From Patella vulgata (Eukaryota > Mollusca > Gastropoda > Patellidae), in NCBI RefSeq assembly GCF_932274485.2, contig NC_065880.2:92948730-93012729 (forward strand): 64,000 bases of DNA, given 5' to 3'. The notes beneath the pieces are model-generated. The model ran no database searches and was not told where the DNA came from. It was given only the letters and a program-made list of their open reading frames with translations. The position numbers and the translations under genes were made by a program. Within the stretch, counting starts at the first letter, position 1, and each line of letters begins with the position of its first letter. Shown here one piece after another: positions 21,350 through 33,700 of the stretch.

Positions 21350-21672
21350 TCGTGGGGGGGGGGGGGGCGCTAGTGGTCTAGAATGCCGCGCTTCGACCTC
21401 TAGCTGGCCGGTCACCTGTGGCTTCCGGTTGTGGTTTCGATCCCTCCTGTGAATGTATGTGGCTTGGAGATAGGGGCGCCTTCCCAACCTCGTGGGTTTT
21501 ACTTCGGGTACCCCGGTTTCCTCCCACAGGAGAGACCTCTCCGTCTCGTTCCTCCCACAGAAAAAAACACTGCGCGTGCGCAAAGATAATAAAAATGAAA
21601 AAAAAAGACAACTTGTCTGCGATATCACCTTCGATGGAAGCGGACGTTAGCCATTAAGAACAACAACAATAT
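21350..21672 (+). mobile_element. SINE-C copy 2
   Basis: A G run, then CGCTAGTGGTCTAGAATGCC, B box GTGGTTTCGATCCC, and CCAACCTCGTGGGTTTTACT, which matches SINE-A's central block. A partly duplicated CTCCCACAG segment, GGAAGCGGACGTTAG and an AACAACAAC tail follow. Confidence 0.85.
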
Positions 21673-21675
21673 TGT

Positions 21676-22040
21676 CATCTTGACTCCCCAGAGCCTTCTG
21701 TGTTAGTGCAAGGTTGTTATTAATGTCACGTGGCTTTATTTAGTCCTGAGATCTGATAGTGAGATCTGCATATAAATGGCTACATTTCGATAAAGTGTTG
21801 AAAGGTTCAGTCCACATGTCATTAATAAGTCTCGTCTCGAGAGGTCATTATATTAATAAGTCTAGTCTCTAGAGGTCATTATATTAATCAAACCGCACAA
21901 GTAGAGGATTCAAATTGTCTGATTAAAGTAAAACAGTGTTTTCTATTCTTGTTTAATATTAGCCCTAAATTACAGTCGAACTACATCATTTTATGAACTT
22001 AATGTTAGCACTACATTTAAGTACATTACAGTCGATCTAC
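21676..22040. other. Mostly unique; short direct repeat
   Basis: AATAAGTCTMGTCTCKAGAG with GTCATTATATT occurs twice, 31 bp apart, at about 21823-21886. Nothing else was recognised. Confidence 0.55.
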
Positions 22041-22116
22041 ATCAAATAAAATTGAACCTTAAGTAAGTCTCGAAATGACCTAGTGTGTGTGCCGAGTGGA
22101 CGTTAACCCCCCCCCC
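22041..22116 (+). mobile_element. SINE-A 3' end fragment
   Basis: AAATAAAATTGAACC, CGAAATGACCTAGTGTGTG and GAGTGGACGTTAAC, then a C run. Confidence 0.75.
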
Positions 22117-22228
22117 CCCCTTAGTTAATAATCTCGTGCCCTAACCCTATTTACATCTCGCGACATTAACGAATTCTGCAAATGGCCTTAATATTTAGAC
22201 ATAACCTCCGATCTACGACAGAATCAAG

Positions 22229-22630
22229 CGAGAGAAGAGAGAAATGGGGTTTATCGGCCACTCGACACAAACTGGGGGGTTGGATGGCTGAATGGTTAGC
22301 GCGCGCTGTATCATGAAGTCTGTCATTAAGTCGACTGGCGTGGTTTCGAATTTGCGGTTGTACGTGACAAGGAGTAGGCTCGCCTGTCCAACCTCGTGGG
22401 TTTTCTCCGGGTCCTCCGGTTTTCTCCCACTGCCAAAGACCCCTACGCGCAAGCGAATTAATGAAATAAAATTAACCATATGTTAGTCACGAAATGACCT
22501 AGTTTGTGTTGAGTGGACGTTAAACCCCATTTCTCTCTCTCTCTCTCTCCACAAACTAGGTCATTTCGGGACTTACTTATGGTTCAGTTTTATTTCAACA
22601 ATCCGCTAGCGCGTAGGGGTCTTTAGCAGT
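22229..22630 (-). mobile_element. SINE-A (outer copy) split by another SINE-A
   Basis: The outer minus-strand copy is present as 22229-22273 (tail and 3' end) and 22550-22630 (body to GTCTTTAGCAGT). Its head is missing and the 57-bp minisatellite begins about 40 bp further on. Confidence 0.88.
22274..22549 (+). mobile_element. SINE-A nested in an inverted SINE-A
   Basis: Complete plus-strand copy with A and B boxes and a (CT)n tail. The outer element's sequence CACAAACT is duplicated at 22266-22273 and 22550-22557. The insertion creates a large inverted pair. Confidence 0.93.
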
Positions 22631-22670
22631 TAGAGATACAGGAACGATTAAAAAATATTACCGCCCCAGT

Positions 22671-23300
22671 GTCCTCATTCCATTTTGAGTGCCCATTGGC
22701 CCTGTTAATGTCCCCTCGTCCGTACATGTCCCCATTCCATTTTGAGTGTCCAGTGCTGTTGTTAATGTTCCCTCGCCCATACATGTCCCCGTTCCATTTT
22801 GAGTGTCCAGTGCTGTTGTTAATGTCCCCTTGCCCGTACATGTCCTCATTCCATTTTGAGTACCCACTGTTGCTGTTAATGTCCCCTCGCCCGTACATGT
22901 CCCCATTCCATTGTGAGTGTCCAGTGCTGTTGTTAATGTTCCCTCGCCCATACATGTCCCCGTTCCATTTTGAGTGTCCAGTGCTGTTGTTAATGTCCCC
23001 TTGCCCGTACATGTCCTCATTCCATTTTGAGTACCCGATGTTGCTGTTAATGTCCCCTCGTCCGTACATGTCCCCATTCCATTGTGAGTGTCCAGTGCTG
23101 TTGTTAATGTTCCCTCGCCCGTACATGTCCCCATTCCATTTTGAGTGTCCAGTGCTGTTGTTAATGTCCCCTTGCCCGTACATGTCCTCATTCCATTTTG
23201 AGTACCCAATGGTGCTGTTAATCCCCCCCCCCTCGCCCGTACATGTCCTCATTCCATTTTGAGTACCCAATGGTGCTGTTAATGTTAACTCGCCCGTACG
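22671..23300. repeat. 57-bp minisatellite with 171-bp higher-order period
   Basis: Eleven units of exactly 57 bp (starts near 22676, 22733, 22790 and so on). Each contains CATTCCATTTTGAGTG and CTGTTGTTAATGT and ends CGCCCGTACATGTCC. Three unit types recur in fixed order (TTCCCTCGCCC, CCCCTTGCCC, then a GTACCC-type unit), giving a 171-bp higher-order repeat about three times. Because 57 is 19 codons, three reading frames stay open along the whole array. The resulting 19-residue protein repeats are a by-product and show no known domain. Confidence 0.93.
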
Positions 23301-23764
23301 TAGCACCGTCGAGGTTATCTAACGGAGCGTGACCCATGACTAAAAGCTGCCTGTTATTAGAAATGTTTCCTGATTTAATGGCAACCGTCAAGCACTTTAG
23401 TTAAACGTCAATAATGGAAATTATTGAAAACAGACCACACTACCTGGTATGCATACTTGCCATTTTCATCTATCCCTCAACAACGTTTTAATACAAGTAA
23501 TCGAAAACTCACACAATTCAACAGATAAAATATCGACTTTCCACTAATAACATTTTTTACAAAGTGGATGTAGATCAGCCTATTGCCACGCCTCAGTGAG
23601 CTTCATAACAATCGATCTTATCCGACACAAATTCTGCATGCCATTACTACATTGTTCTTTTGGACATGTTTTGCACAAAGTTTTTGATTTTCTGGAGATA
23701 AGGTTACATCGATTAAAAGTGGAATTAGAATGTTTAATCTGAAAATAAATGTAGTTAATTGAAT
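23301..23764. other. Unique DNA, nothing recognised
   Basis: No gene or repeat copy recognised. The short open frame at 23580-23768 (-) has a few Cys but no known motif. Confidence 0.4.
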
Positions 23765-24106
23765 ACAAAATAAAATAAAATGTGGTTTAACGCCCTACTG
23801 TTCTGCAGATGGGAGTACGCCGTACAGTGTGCTATGAGGGAATTTTGCCCGGGCAGCGGCACTATGACCAACTCTTATATCGAATTCCAACTGTCAAGGG
23901 ATCTTTTACGTGCATTCCAATGTATACACGGGACCTCGGGTCGAACGACTAGCCAGCTGTCCTTGTCAGGCCCCCTGGCCTGCACCACTGACAAGGAGAA
24001 ACCACGCCAGAAAATCCCGATGTTTCTCGGCCAATGCAGGGATCGAACACGCGACCTCCAGGCTAGCGAGCCAGCGTCTCACCCACTTAGCCACCATGGC
24101 TCCTGT
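23765..24106 (-). mobile_element. SINE-B, near full length
   Basis: AAATAAAATAAAATGTGG tail, all main blocks, and head CACTTAGCCACCATGGCTCC. The GCTCC...GGGCTAATGAAGA segment is deleted. Confidence 0.9.
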
Positions 24107-24439
24107 TGCGGTAGAACCGTTGGACATATATTTAAGATAAAGGACCGGAAATAGTACGAGAGAGGACAGACATTATTTATATTACATAAAATAAATGTAA
24201 CAATTCGAATAGTGAATTATATTCATTTTTGTAAACTTTTACAAAAAAGAGAGAAAAACCCGAGAATACTTCAGCTTTACAAACTTTCGTTTCTACTGGC
24301 AAGTTGGTTCAATATTGGATAATTGATATCTTTTATATTTTGTCTCGCGGAGCAATTGAATTGTTTCCTAGGAGATATCGCTCAGATATGAAAGTTATTA
24401 CACAAGCGATATCTAGTGCAGAATGTGTTATTGGGTGAT
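24107..24439. other. AT-rich, nothing recognised
   Basis: No coding or repeat signal. Confidence 0.4.
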
Positions 24440-24655
24440 AAATTATGGCTGTATCACATGTGTTTTTCTACTATAAATGATCAGTTAGATGGGTATATAA
24501 TATAATATGACTGTAGCACATGTGTTATCTACTATGATCAGTTAGTTGAGTATTTAATATAATATGGTTGTATCACATGTGTTTTCTACTATGGTCAGTT
24601 AGATGGGTATATAATGTGTAATATGGTTGTATCACATGTGTTGAGATCGATATTT
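24440..24655. repeat. 57-bp AT-rich minisatellite, about 3.5 copies
   Basis: The unit TCAGTTAGATGGGTATATAA followed by TATGGTTGTATCACATGTGT repeats with starts at 24481, 24538 and 24595. It is unrelated in sequence to the other 57-bp array. Confidence 0.88.
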
Positions 24656-24984
24656 ATCTAATGACATCGCTAAAAAACATAGCATTAATTTATATTAACC
24701 TACCGTCACGCGAGCCACTCGTTTAAAAAAAACATGGCGAGATTAAATAGACGTATTTTTGTTCTAATATACATCCTGGTTTCATGTTCATTGTTCAATT
24801 ATTAAGGATAAAAATATCACGATGGATTTCGGTTGCATTACTGGTCGTTTTTGTGGACGTGCAGCACTTATTCGTTAAATTCCGAGTGCTGCATTTTTAC
24901 TACAGTAATGTCCAACATTTCTGCACAAACGATGCTAATTCCATTAACTTTTGAAAAAAGGAAATTCTGCTTTTTATCGAAATC

Positions 24985-25690
24985 AAGCTGTCAAGAGTTA
25001 TTTTACGTGCACGCCAACGTATTCCATCCATCTAGCCAGCACCACTGCCAGTTGGAAATTTAACGTCCTACTGTTCTGCTCTAAATGAAATGAAATGAAA
25101 TGAAATGGGGTTTAACGTCCTACTGTTCTGCTCCTAACCTGGGCTAATGAAGACGGGCATACGCCATACAGTGTGCTATGAGGGAAATTGTGCCCGGACA
25201 GCGGCACTACGGCCTACTCTTATATCGAATTCCAACTGCCAAGGGATCTTTTACGTGCACGCCAATGTGTACACGGGACCTCGGTTTTTCGTCCCATCCG
25301 AACGACTAGACAGCTTTCCTTGTCAGCCCCTCCGTCCTGCATCACTGACAAGGGAGAACCACGCCGGAAAATCTGGATGAACTTTCTCGGCCAATGTAGG
25401 GATCGAACACCCGACCTCCACTGCTCTAAATGGGCTAATGAAGACGGGCATATGCCACACAGTGCGCTACGGTCTACTCTTATATCGAATTTCAACAGCC
25501 AATGAGTCTTTTACATGCACGTCAATGTGTGCACGGGAACTCGGTTGTTCGTCTCATCCGAACGACTAGACAGCCTGCACCACTGACAAGGGGAAACCAC
25601 CCCGAAAACCCCGATGTATTTTTTCGGCCAACGCCGCGGGCGAACTCGCGACCTCCAGATTAGCAAGCCAGCGTCTTACTCACTTAGCCA
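24985..25690 (-). mobile_element. Three SINE-B pieces in tandem
   Basis: Fragment 24985-25060, then a near-complete copy 25082-25425 with four ATGAA tail units, then a second copy 25426-25690 whose tail is replaced by CTGCTCTAAATGGGC. All lie in the same orientation. The junction at 25425 is inside GACCTCCA, so the pair may have arisen by recombination between copies. Confidence 0.88.
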
Positions 25691-25994
25691 ATTGGAAACC
25701 ACGCTGGAAAATCGGCCAACGACCACTGAGAGATAACTGGGAGGTGATAGTTGGTGATGCAGCACCTTACAGCTACCATGGTTTCCAACAAGCACGGTGT
25801 TAATCGTTACTTTAAATAGAATGACATCAGGAGTCAGTTGTTGTATGAAGTTAAAAGCCGAGGTGTTTAATATTAGTGTCCAGATAATAACAGACTGGCT
25901 TGTATACAATAATTCATGCTAATCATTGCTAATAACTATTTACACTCACAGCACGTGATCATGCCAGGTCAACGTTAAAGAAAGTGTCCCAGTA
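25691..25994. other. Nothing recognised
   Basis: Apart from a few bases resembling SINE-B near 25690-25720, nothing was seen. Confidence 0.4.
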
Positions 25995-26790
25995 AATGAA
26001 ATGGGGTTTAACGTCCTACTTACCTGCTCCATCCGGGCTGATAAAGATAGTGTGCCGTACAGAAATGAAATGAAATGGGTTTAACGTCCTACTGTTCTGC
26101 TCCTAACCTGGGCTAATGAAGACGGGCATACGCCATACACTGTGCTATGAGGGAAATTTTGCCCGGGCAGCGGCGCTACGGCCTACTCTTATATCGAATT
26201 CCAACTGCCAAGGGATCTTTTACGTGCACGTCAATATGTACACGGGACCTCGGTTTTTCATCCCATCCGACTTACTAGACAGCTGTCCTTGTCAGGCCCT
26301 CCGTCCTGCATCACTGACAAGGGGAAACCACGCCGGAAAATCGGGATGAACTTTCTCGGCCAATGCAGGGATCGAACACCCGACCTCCAAGCTAGCGAGC
26401 TAGCGTCTTACCCACTTAGCCACATGATCCCCTGCTTATCTGCTCCACCAGGGCTGATGAAGATAGTGTGCCGTATAGAGTACTATGAGGGAATGTTGCC
26501 CGGGCAGTGCCGCTACCGACTAATCTTATTCCCAACTCCAACTGTCAAGGGATCGTTAACGTGCACAGCAATGTGTACACGGGACCTCGGTTTTTCGTCC
26601 CACCCGAACGACTAGTCTTATTCGGCACTCCAACTGTCAAGGGTTATATTACGTGCAGCCAATGAATTTACATGACCTCGGTGTTTCGTCCCATCGCAAC
26701 AACTAGACCCAGTTCCTTGACAGATAATTTCTCGGCCAACACCAGAAGCCAACAACTTACTCAATGAGCCGTCCGACTCTCAGTAAATAT
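25995..26790 (-). mobile_element. Three SINE-B pieces in tandem, second cluster
   Basis: 3' fragment 25995-26060, full copy 26062-26434 (all blocks, both boxes), then a diverged copy 26435-26790 with an internal duplication of the CGAACGACTAGTC and CCAACTGTCAAGGG segment. Same orientation as the cluster at 24985-25690. Confidence 0.87.
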
Positions 26791-26793
26791 AAA

Positions 26794-27153
26794 TGATGAG
26801 TCCCGGGGAAGAATGGTCTAAGTCACTTTTTCAACGAACCCCAGTTAATGGCGCCATCTGGTAGCAAATTGTATAAGCTTTCTGTGGAACGATCAACCAA
26901 GGCCCTTCTTGAATGGCCTCCCGGACAAATACAAGTCCATCGTATTTATTTGACCTTAATTTTGGCTGAAAAGTGGAAGTCAGTTGTTGTACTGGTAATT
27001 ATGATTCGTATTAAACATCATTTTGAAGTTGTAATTAAATCCACTTGTTGTTCTGTTCACGTCAAGCATTCTCGTCCAAAATTTTGTTTTGCCTTTTAAT
27101 GTATGCGAAAAGACAAAAATGTGACTTAGATCGTTCTTCCCCTGGACTCTTCA
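26794..27153. mobile_element. Q-type MITE copy 1
   Basis: It is 360 bp with inverted ends of about 37 bp: GGGGAAGAATGGTCTAAGTC at the left and GACTTAGATCGTTCTTCCCC at the right. The interior aligns with the opposite strand of 59977-60336, which has the same length. The open frame 26848-27099 lies inside it and is not a host gene. Confidence 0.87.
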
Positions 27154-27205
27154 AAAGTGTGAAAGATTGCAAGCAACTTATATCGGAAGCTCTGGGATTA
27201 TTAGT

Positions 27206-27461
27206 GGTGTTGGATGTCCGAATGGTTAGCACGTGCACGCTTTATTATAAGGTCTGTCATTGAGTCAACTGGCGTGGTTTCGATTCCCTGATTGTACGTG
27301 ACAAGGAGTAGGGTCGCCTGTCCATCCTCGTAGGTTTTCTCCGGGTTCTCCAGTTTCCTCCCACAGCTTAAGACCCCTACGCGCAAGCGAATTACTGAAA
27401 TAAAATTGAACTATATGTTAGTTTAGAAATGACCTAGTTTGTGTCAAGTGAACGTTAAACC

Positions 27462-27511
<50 letters not shown>
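27206..27511 (+). mobile_element. SINE-A, full length with long (CT)n
   Basis: Head GTTGGATGTCCGAATGG, B box, central block, GTCAAGTGAACGTTAAACC, then about 48 bp of CT. Confidence 0.92.
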
Positions 27512-27514
<3 letters not shown>

Positions 27515-27569
27515 TCTATCGTCCCATCCGACGATTAAGCACACATTTCCTGTCGGCCCTTTTCCCGAG
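27512..27569 (-). mobile_element. SINE-B scrap between two SINE-As
   Basis: CTATCGTCCCATCCGACGATT and TCCTGTCGGCCCTTTTCCC resemble a short internal SINE-B piece. Confidence 0.45.
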
Positions 27570-27815
27570 AGGTGGGGTAGAGCGGTGTGGTGATTTAACG
27601 CGTGTGTGGGAAATCGCAAAGTTTGCCTTTGAGTCAAGTGGCAAGGTTTCGATTCCCCGCTTGAACGTGACAAGGAGAACGGTCGCTTGTCCAACATCGT
27701 GGGTTTTCTCCGGGTCCTTCCGTTTTCTTCCCACTGCTAAACACCTGTACGCGCAAGCGAATTATTGTAATAAAAAACTGAACCATATGTTAGTCCCGAA
27801 ATGACCTACTCTCTC
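27570..27815 (+). mobile_element. SINE-A, diverged head
   Basis: The head is heavily changed (GGTGTGGTGATTTAACGCG). The B box TTTCGATTCCCCG and central block are clear. It ends at CGAAATGACCTA before the 3' terminus. Confidence 0.82.
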
Positions 27816-27929
27816 AAACTTGGGATTGCATATAGTCTGGCTTTATTGGATAAAGTTACTTTTACTAGTTCTTATATATATTAATCAAATTGGCGTTTGG
27901 TTAAAGTACGCGATGTTACCAAAAGACCT

Positions 27930-28112
27930 GTCCGGGCAAAGTGTCCCTCATAGCACACTGTATGACGTAAGCCTGGCTTCATTAGCCCAGTCGGAGCAGA
28001 ACAGTAAGACGTTAAACCCCATTTCATTTATTTCCAAATCCAATTAATTGTTTTATTGTCAAATAAAAGTAGCGTACCATCGATAAATGTTTTTGAAACA
28101 CGTGATGATATT
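27930..28112 (+). repeat. Left flank of foldback element: SINE-B end plus duplicated locus
   Basis: SINE-B 3' end (27945-28025), then GTAGCGTACCATCGATAAATG, the same arrangement as 8245-8410. The last nine bases, GATGATATT (28104-28112), are the left target duplication of the foldback element. Confidence 0.85.
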
Positions 28113-28162
28113 GGCAGTGGCTATTTGCCACATGTGGTAAGCAAGAATGTCAAAATAGCCCT

Positions 28163-30737
28163 GCGGCTACAGACCACAATTATTAACCGATTTCAATGAA
28201 ACTTACAGATTATAATAACATTAATAATATCTTAAAATAGCCAAAATTTCGGCCACTTCCGGTTAGCGGTTTCCGAGATATCAGGTTACCACACATTTTA
28301 TGTGGCACGGCTACAGACCACAATTATCAACCGATTTCAATGAAACGTACAGCTTATAATAACATTAATGATATCTCAAACTAGCCAAAATTTCGGCCAC
28401 TTCCGGTTAGCGGTTTCCGAGATATCAGGTTACCACACATTTCATGTGGCACGGCTACAGACCACAATTATCAACTGATTTTAATGAAACTTACAGATTA
28501 TTATAACATTAGTAATATCTCAAACTAGCCAAAATTTCGGCCACTTCCGGTTAGCGGTTTCGGAGATATCAGGCTACCACACAATTCATGTGGCACGGCT
28601 ACAGACCACAATTATCAACCGATTTCAATGAAACTTACAGATTATAATAACATTAATAATATCTCAGCATAGCCAAAATTTCGGCCACTTCCGGTTAGCG
28701 GTTTCCGAGATATCAGGTTACCACACATTTTATGTGGCACGGCTACAGACCACAATTATCAACCGATTTCAATGAAACTTACAGATTATAATAAGAGTCT
28801 TAATATCTCAAACTAGCCAAAATTTCGGCCACTTCCGGTTACCGGTTTCCGAGATATCAGGTTACCACATATTTCATGTGGCACGGCTACAGACCACAAT
28901 TATCAACCGAGTTCAATGAAACTTACAGATTATAATAACATTAATAATATCTCAAACTAGCCAAAATTTCGGCCCCTTCCGGTTAGCGGTTTCTGAGATA
29001 TCAGGTTACCACACATTTCATGTGGCACGGCTACAGACCACAATTATCAACCGATTTCAATAAAACTTAAAGATTATAATAACATTAATAATATCTCAAA
29101 CTAGCCAAAATTTCGGCCACTTCCGGTTAGCGGTTTTCGACATATCAGGTTACCACACATTTCATGTGGCACGGCTACAGACCACAATTATCAACCGATT
29201 TCATTGAAACTTTAAGATTATAATAACGTTAATAATATCTCCAACTAGCCAAAATTTCGGCCACTTCCGGTTAGCAGTTTCTGAAATATCAGGTTACCAC
29301 ACATTTCATGTGGCACGGCTACAGACCCCAATTATCAACTGATTTCAATTAAACTTACAGATTATAAAAACATTAATAATATCTCAAACTAGCCAAAATT
29401 TCGGCCACTTCCGGTTAGCGGTTTCGGATATATCAGGTTACCACACATTTCATGTGGCACGGCTACAGACCACAATTATCCACTGATTTCAATTAAACTT
29501 AAAGATTTTAATAACATTAATAATATCTCAATTTAGCCAAAATTTTGGCCACTTCCGGTTAGCGGTTTCCGAGATATCAGGTTACCACACATTTTATGTG
29601 GCACGGCTACAGACCACAATTATCAAACGATTTCAATGAAACTTACAGATTATAATAACATTAATAATATCTCAATTTAGCCAAAATTTAATTTCAATTA
29701 AACTTACAGATTATAAAAACAATAATAATATCTCAAACTAGCCAAAATTTCGGCCACTTCAGTTTAGCGGTTTCGGAGATATCAGGTTACCACACATTTC
29801 ATGTGGCACGGCTACAGACCACAATTATCCACCGATTTCAATTAAACTTACAGATTATAATAACATTAATAATATCTCAAACTAGCCAAAATTTCGGCCA
29901 CTTCCGGTTAGCGGTTTCCGAGATATCAGGTTACCACACATTTCATGTGGCACGGCTACAGATCACAATTATCACTTGATTTCAATAAAACTTAAAGATT
30001 ATAATAACATTTATAATATCTCAAACTAGCCAAAATTTCGGCCACTTCCGGTTAGCGGTTTCCGAGATATCAGGTTACCACACATTTCATGTGGCACGGC
30101 TACAGACCACAATTATCAAACGATTTCAATGAAACTTACAGATTATAATAACATTAATAATATCTCAAATTAGCCAAAACTTTGGCCACTTCCGGTTAGC
30201 CGTTTCCAAGATATCAGGTTACCACACATTTCATGTGGCACGGCTACAGACCACAATTATCAACCGATTTCAATGAAACTTAAAGATTATAATGACGTTA
30301 ATAATATCTCAAACTAGCCAAAATTTCGGCCACTTCCGGTTAGCAGTTTCGGAGATATCAGGTTACCACACATTTCATGTGGCACGGCTACAGACCAAAA
30401 TTATCAACCGATTTCAATGAAACTTACAGATTATAATAAGAGTATTAAGAGCTCAAATTAGCCAAAATTTCGATTTCAATGAAATTTACAGATTATAATA
30501 AGAGTATAAAGAGCTCAAACTAGCCAAAATTTCGGCCACTTCCGGTTAGCGGTTTACGAGATATCAGGTTACCACACATTTCATGTGGCACGGCTACAGA
30601 AGGAGTTCAATGAAACTTACATATTGTAATAACATTAATAATATCTCAAACTAGCCAAAATTTCGGCCACTTCCGGTCAGCGATTTTCAAGATATCAGGT
30701 TATCACACATTTCATGTGGCACGGCTACAGACCACAG
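28163..30737 (+). repeat. Left arm: about 18 monomers of 144 bp
   Basis: Monomer landmarks in order: GGCACGGCTACAGACCACAA, CCGATTTCAATGAAACTTAC, AGCCAAAATTTCGGCCACTT, CCGGTTAGCGGTTTCCGAGA, TATCAGGTTACCACACATTT. Starts at 28301, 28445, 28589 and 28733 show the exact 144-bp period. Units carry many private changes and at least two internal deletions (about 29690 and 30470), so this arm looks older or less homogenised than the right one. Confidence 0.95.
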
Positions 30738-33700
30738 ATTATATGTTATTATAATCTGTAAGTTTCATTAAAATCGGTTGATAATTGTGGTCTGTAGCCG
30801 TGCCACATGAAATGTGTGGTAACCTGATATCTCGGAAACCGCTAACCGGAAGTGGCCGAAATTTTGGCTAGTTTGAGATAATAATACTCTTATTATAATC
30901 TGTAAGTTTCATTGAAATCGGTTGATAATTGTGGTCTGTAGCCGTGCCACATGAAATGTGTGGTAACCTGATATCTCGTAAACCGCTAACCGGAAGTGGC
31001 CGAAATTTTGGCTAGTTTGAGCCCTTAATACTCTTATTATAATCGGTAAGTTTCATTGAAATCGGTTGATAATTGTGGTCTGTAGCCGTGCCACATGAAA
31101 TGTGTGGTAACCTGATATCTCGTAAACCGCTAACCGGAAGTGGCCGAAATTTTGGCTAGTTTGAGATATTAATACTCTTATTATAATCTGTAAGTTTCAT
31201 TGAAATCGGTTGATAATTGTGGTCTGTAGCCGTGCCACATGAAATGTGTGGTAACCTGATATCTCGTAAACCGCTAACCGGAAGTGACTGAAATTTTGGC
31301 TAGTTTGAGATATTATTAATGTTATTATAATCTGTAAGTTTCATTAAAATCGGTTGATAATTGTGGTCTGTAGCCGTGCCACATGAAATGTGTGGTAACC
31401 TGATATCTCGGAAACCGCTGACCGGAAGTGGCCGAAATTTTGGCTAGTTTGAGATATTAGTAATGTTATTATAATCTGTAAGTTTCATTAAAATCGGTTG
31501 ATAATTGTGGTCTGTAGCCGTGCCACATGAAATGTGTGGTAACCTGATATCTCGGAAACCGCTAACCGGAAGTGGCCGAAATTTTGGCTAGTTTGAGCTC
31601 TTAAAACTCTTATTATAATCTGTAAGTTTCATTGAAATCGGTTGATTATTGTGGTCTGTAGCCGTGCCACATGAAATGTGTGGTAACCTGATATCTCGGA
31701 AACCGTTAACCGGAAGTGGCCGAAATTTTGGCTAGTTTGAGATATTAATACTCGTATTATAATCTGTAAGTTTCATTGAAATCAGTTAATAATTGTGGTC
31801 TGTAGCCGTGCCACATGAAATGTGTGGTAACCTGATATCTCGGAAACCGCTAACCGGAAGTGGCCGAAATTTTGGCTAGTTTGAGCTCTTAATACTCTTA
31901 TTATAATCTGTAAGTTTCATTGAAATCGGTTGATAATTGTGGTCTGTAGCCGTGCCACATGAAATGTGTGGTAACCTGATATCTCGTAAACCGCTAACCG
32001 GAAGTGGCCGAAATTTTGGCTAGTTTGAGATATTAATACTCTTATTATAATCTGTGAGTTTCATTGAAATCGGTTGATAATTGTGGTCTGTAGCCGTGCC
32101 ACATGAAATGTGTGGTAACCTGATATCTCGTAAACCGCTAACCGGAAGTGGCCGAAATTTTGGCTAGTTTGAGCTCTTAATACTCTTATTATAATCTGTG
32201 AGTTTCATTGAAATCGGTTGATTATTGTGGTCTGTAGCCGTGCCACATGAAATGTGTGGTAACCTGATATCTCGGAAACCGTTAACCGGAAGTGGCCGAA
32301 ATTTTGGCTAGTTTGAGATATTAATACTCTTATTATAATCTGTAAGTTTCATTGAAATCGGTTGATAATTGTGGTCTGTAGCCGTGCCACATGAAATGTG
32401 TGGTAACCTGATATCTCGGAAACCGCTAACCGGAAGTGGCCGAAATTTTGGCTAGTTTGAGATATTATTAATGTTATTATAATCTGTAAGTTTCGTTAAA
32501 ATCGGTTGATAATTGTGGTCTGTAGCCGTGCCACATGAAATGTGTGGTAACCTGATATCTCGGAAACCGCTAACCGGAAGTGGCCGAAATTTTGGTTAGT
32601 TTGAGATATTAATACTCTTATTATAATCTCTAAGTTTCATTGAAATCGGTTGATAATTGTGGTCTGTAGCCGTGCCACATGAAATGTGTGGTAACCTGAT
32701 ATCTCGTAAACCGCTAACCGGAAGTGGCCGAAATTTTGGCTAGTTTGAGCTCTTAATACTCTTATTATAATCTGTAAGTTTCATTGAAATCGGTTGATAA
32801 TTGTGGTCTGTAGCCGTGCCACATGAAATGTGTGGTAACCTGATATCTCGTAAACCGCTAACCGGAAGTGGTCGAAATTTTGGCTAGATTGAGATATTAA
32901 TACTCTTATTATAATCTGTAAGTTTCATTGAAATCGGTTGATAATTGTGGTCTGTACCCGTGCCACATGAAATGTGTGGTAACCTGATATCTCGTAAACC
33001 GCTAACCGGAAGTGGCCGAAATTTTGGCTAGTTTGAGATATTATTAATGTTATTATAATCTGTAAGTTTCATTAAAATCGGTTGATAATTGTGGTCTGTA
33101 GCCGTGCCACATGAAATGTGTGGTAACCTGATATCTCGGAAACCGCTAACCGGAAGTGGCCGAAATTTTGGCTAGTTTGAGATATTAATGTTATTATAAT
33201 CTGTAAGTTTCATTAAAATCGGTTGATAATTGTGGTCTGTAGCCGTGCCACATGAAATGTGTGGTAACCTGATATCTCGGAAACCGCTAACCGGAAGTGG
33301 CCGAAATTTTGGCTAGTTTGAGCTCTTAAAACTCTTATTATAATCTGTAAGTTTCATTGAAATCGGTTGATTATTGTGGTCTGTAGCCGTGCCACATGAA
33401 ATGTGTGGTAACCTGATATCTCGGAAACCGTTAACCGGAAGTGGCCGAAATTTTGGCTAGTTTGAGATATTAATACTCTTATTATAATCTGTAAGTTTCA
33501 TTGAAATCAGTTAATAATTGTGGTCTGTAGCCGTGCCACATGAAATGTGTGGTAACCTGATATCTCGGAAACCGCTAACCGGAAGTGGCCGAAATTTTGG
33601 CTAGTTTGAGCTCTTAATACTCTTATTATAATCTGTAAGTTTCATTGAAATCGGTTGATAATTGTGGTCTGTAGCCGTGCCACATGAAATGTGTGGTAAC

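Noticed and set aside
22623-23306. Long open frames (183-227 codons) with 19-residue repeats on both strands
   Set aside because: They come from the 57-bp tandem array, whose length is a multiple of three. No start context, domain or splice evidence supports a protein.
25188-25505. Open frames with peptides such as FRPIRTTRQLSLSGPPSC recurring in several places
   Set aside because: Translations of SINE-B. The same peptide appears at every SINE-B copy.
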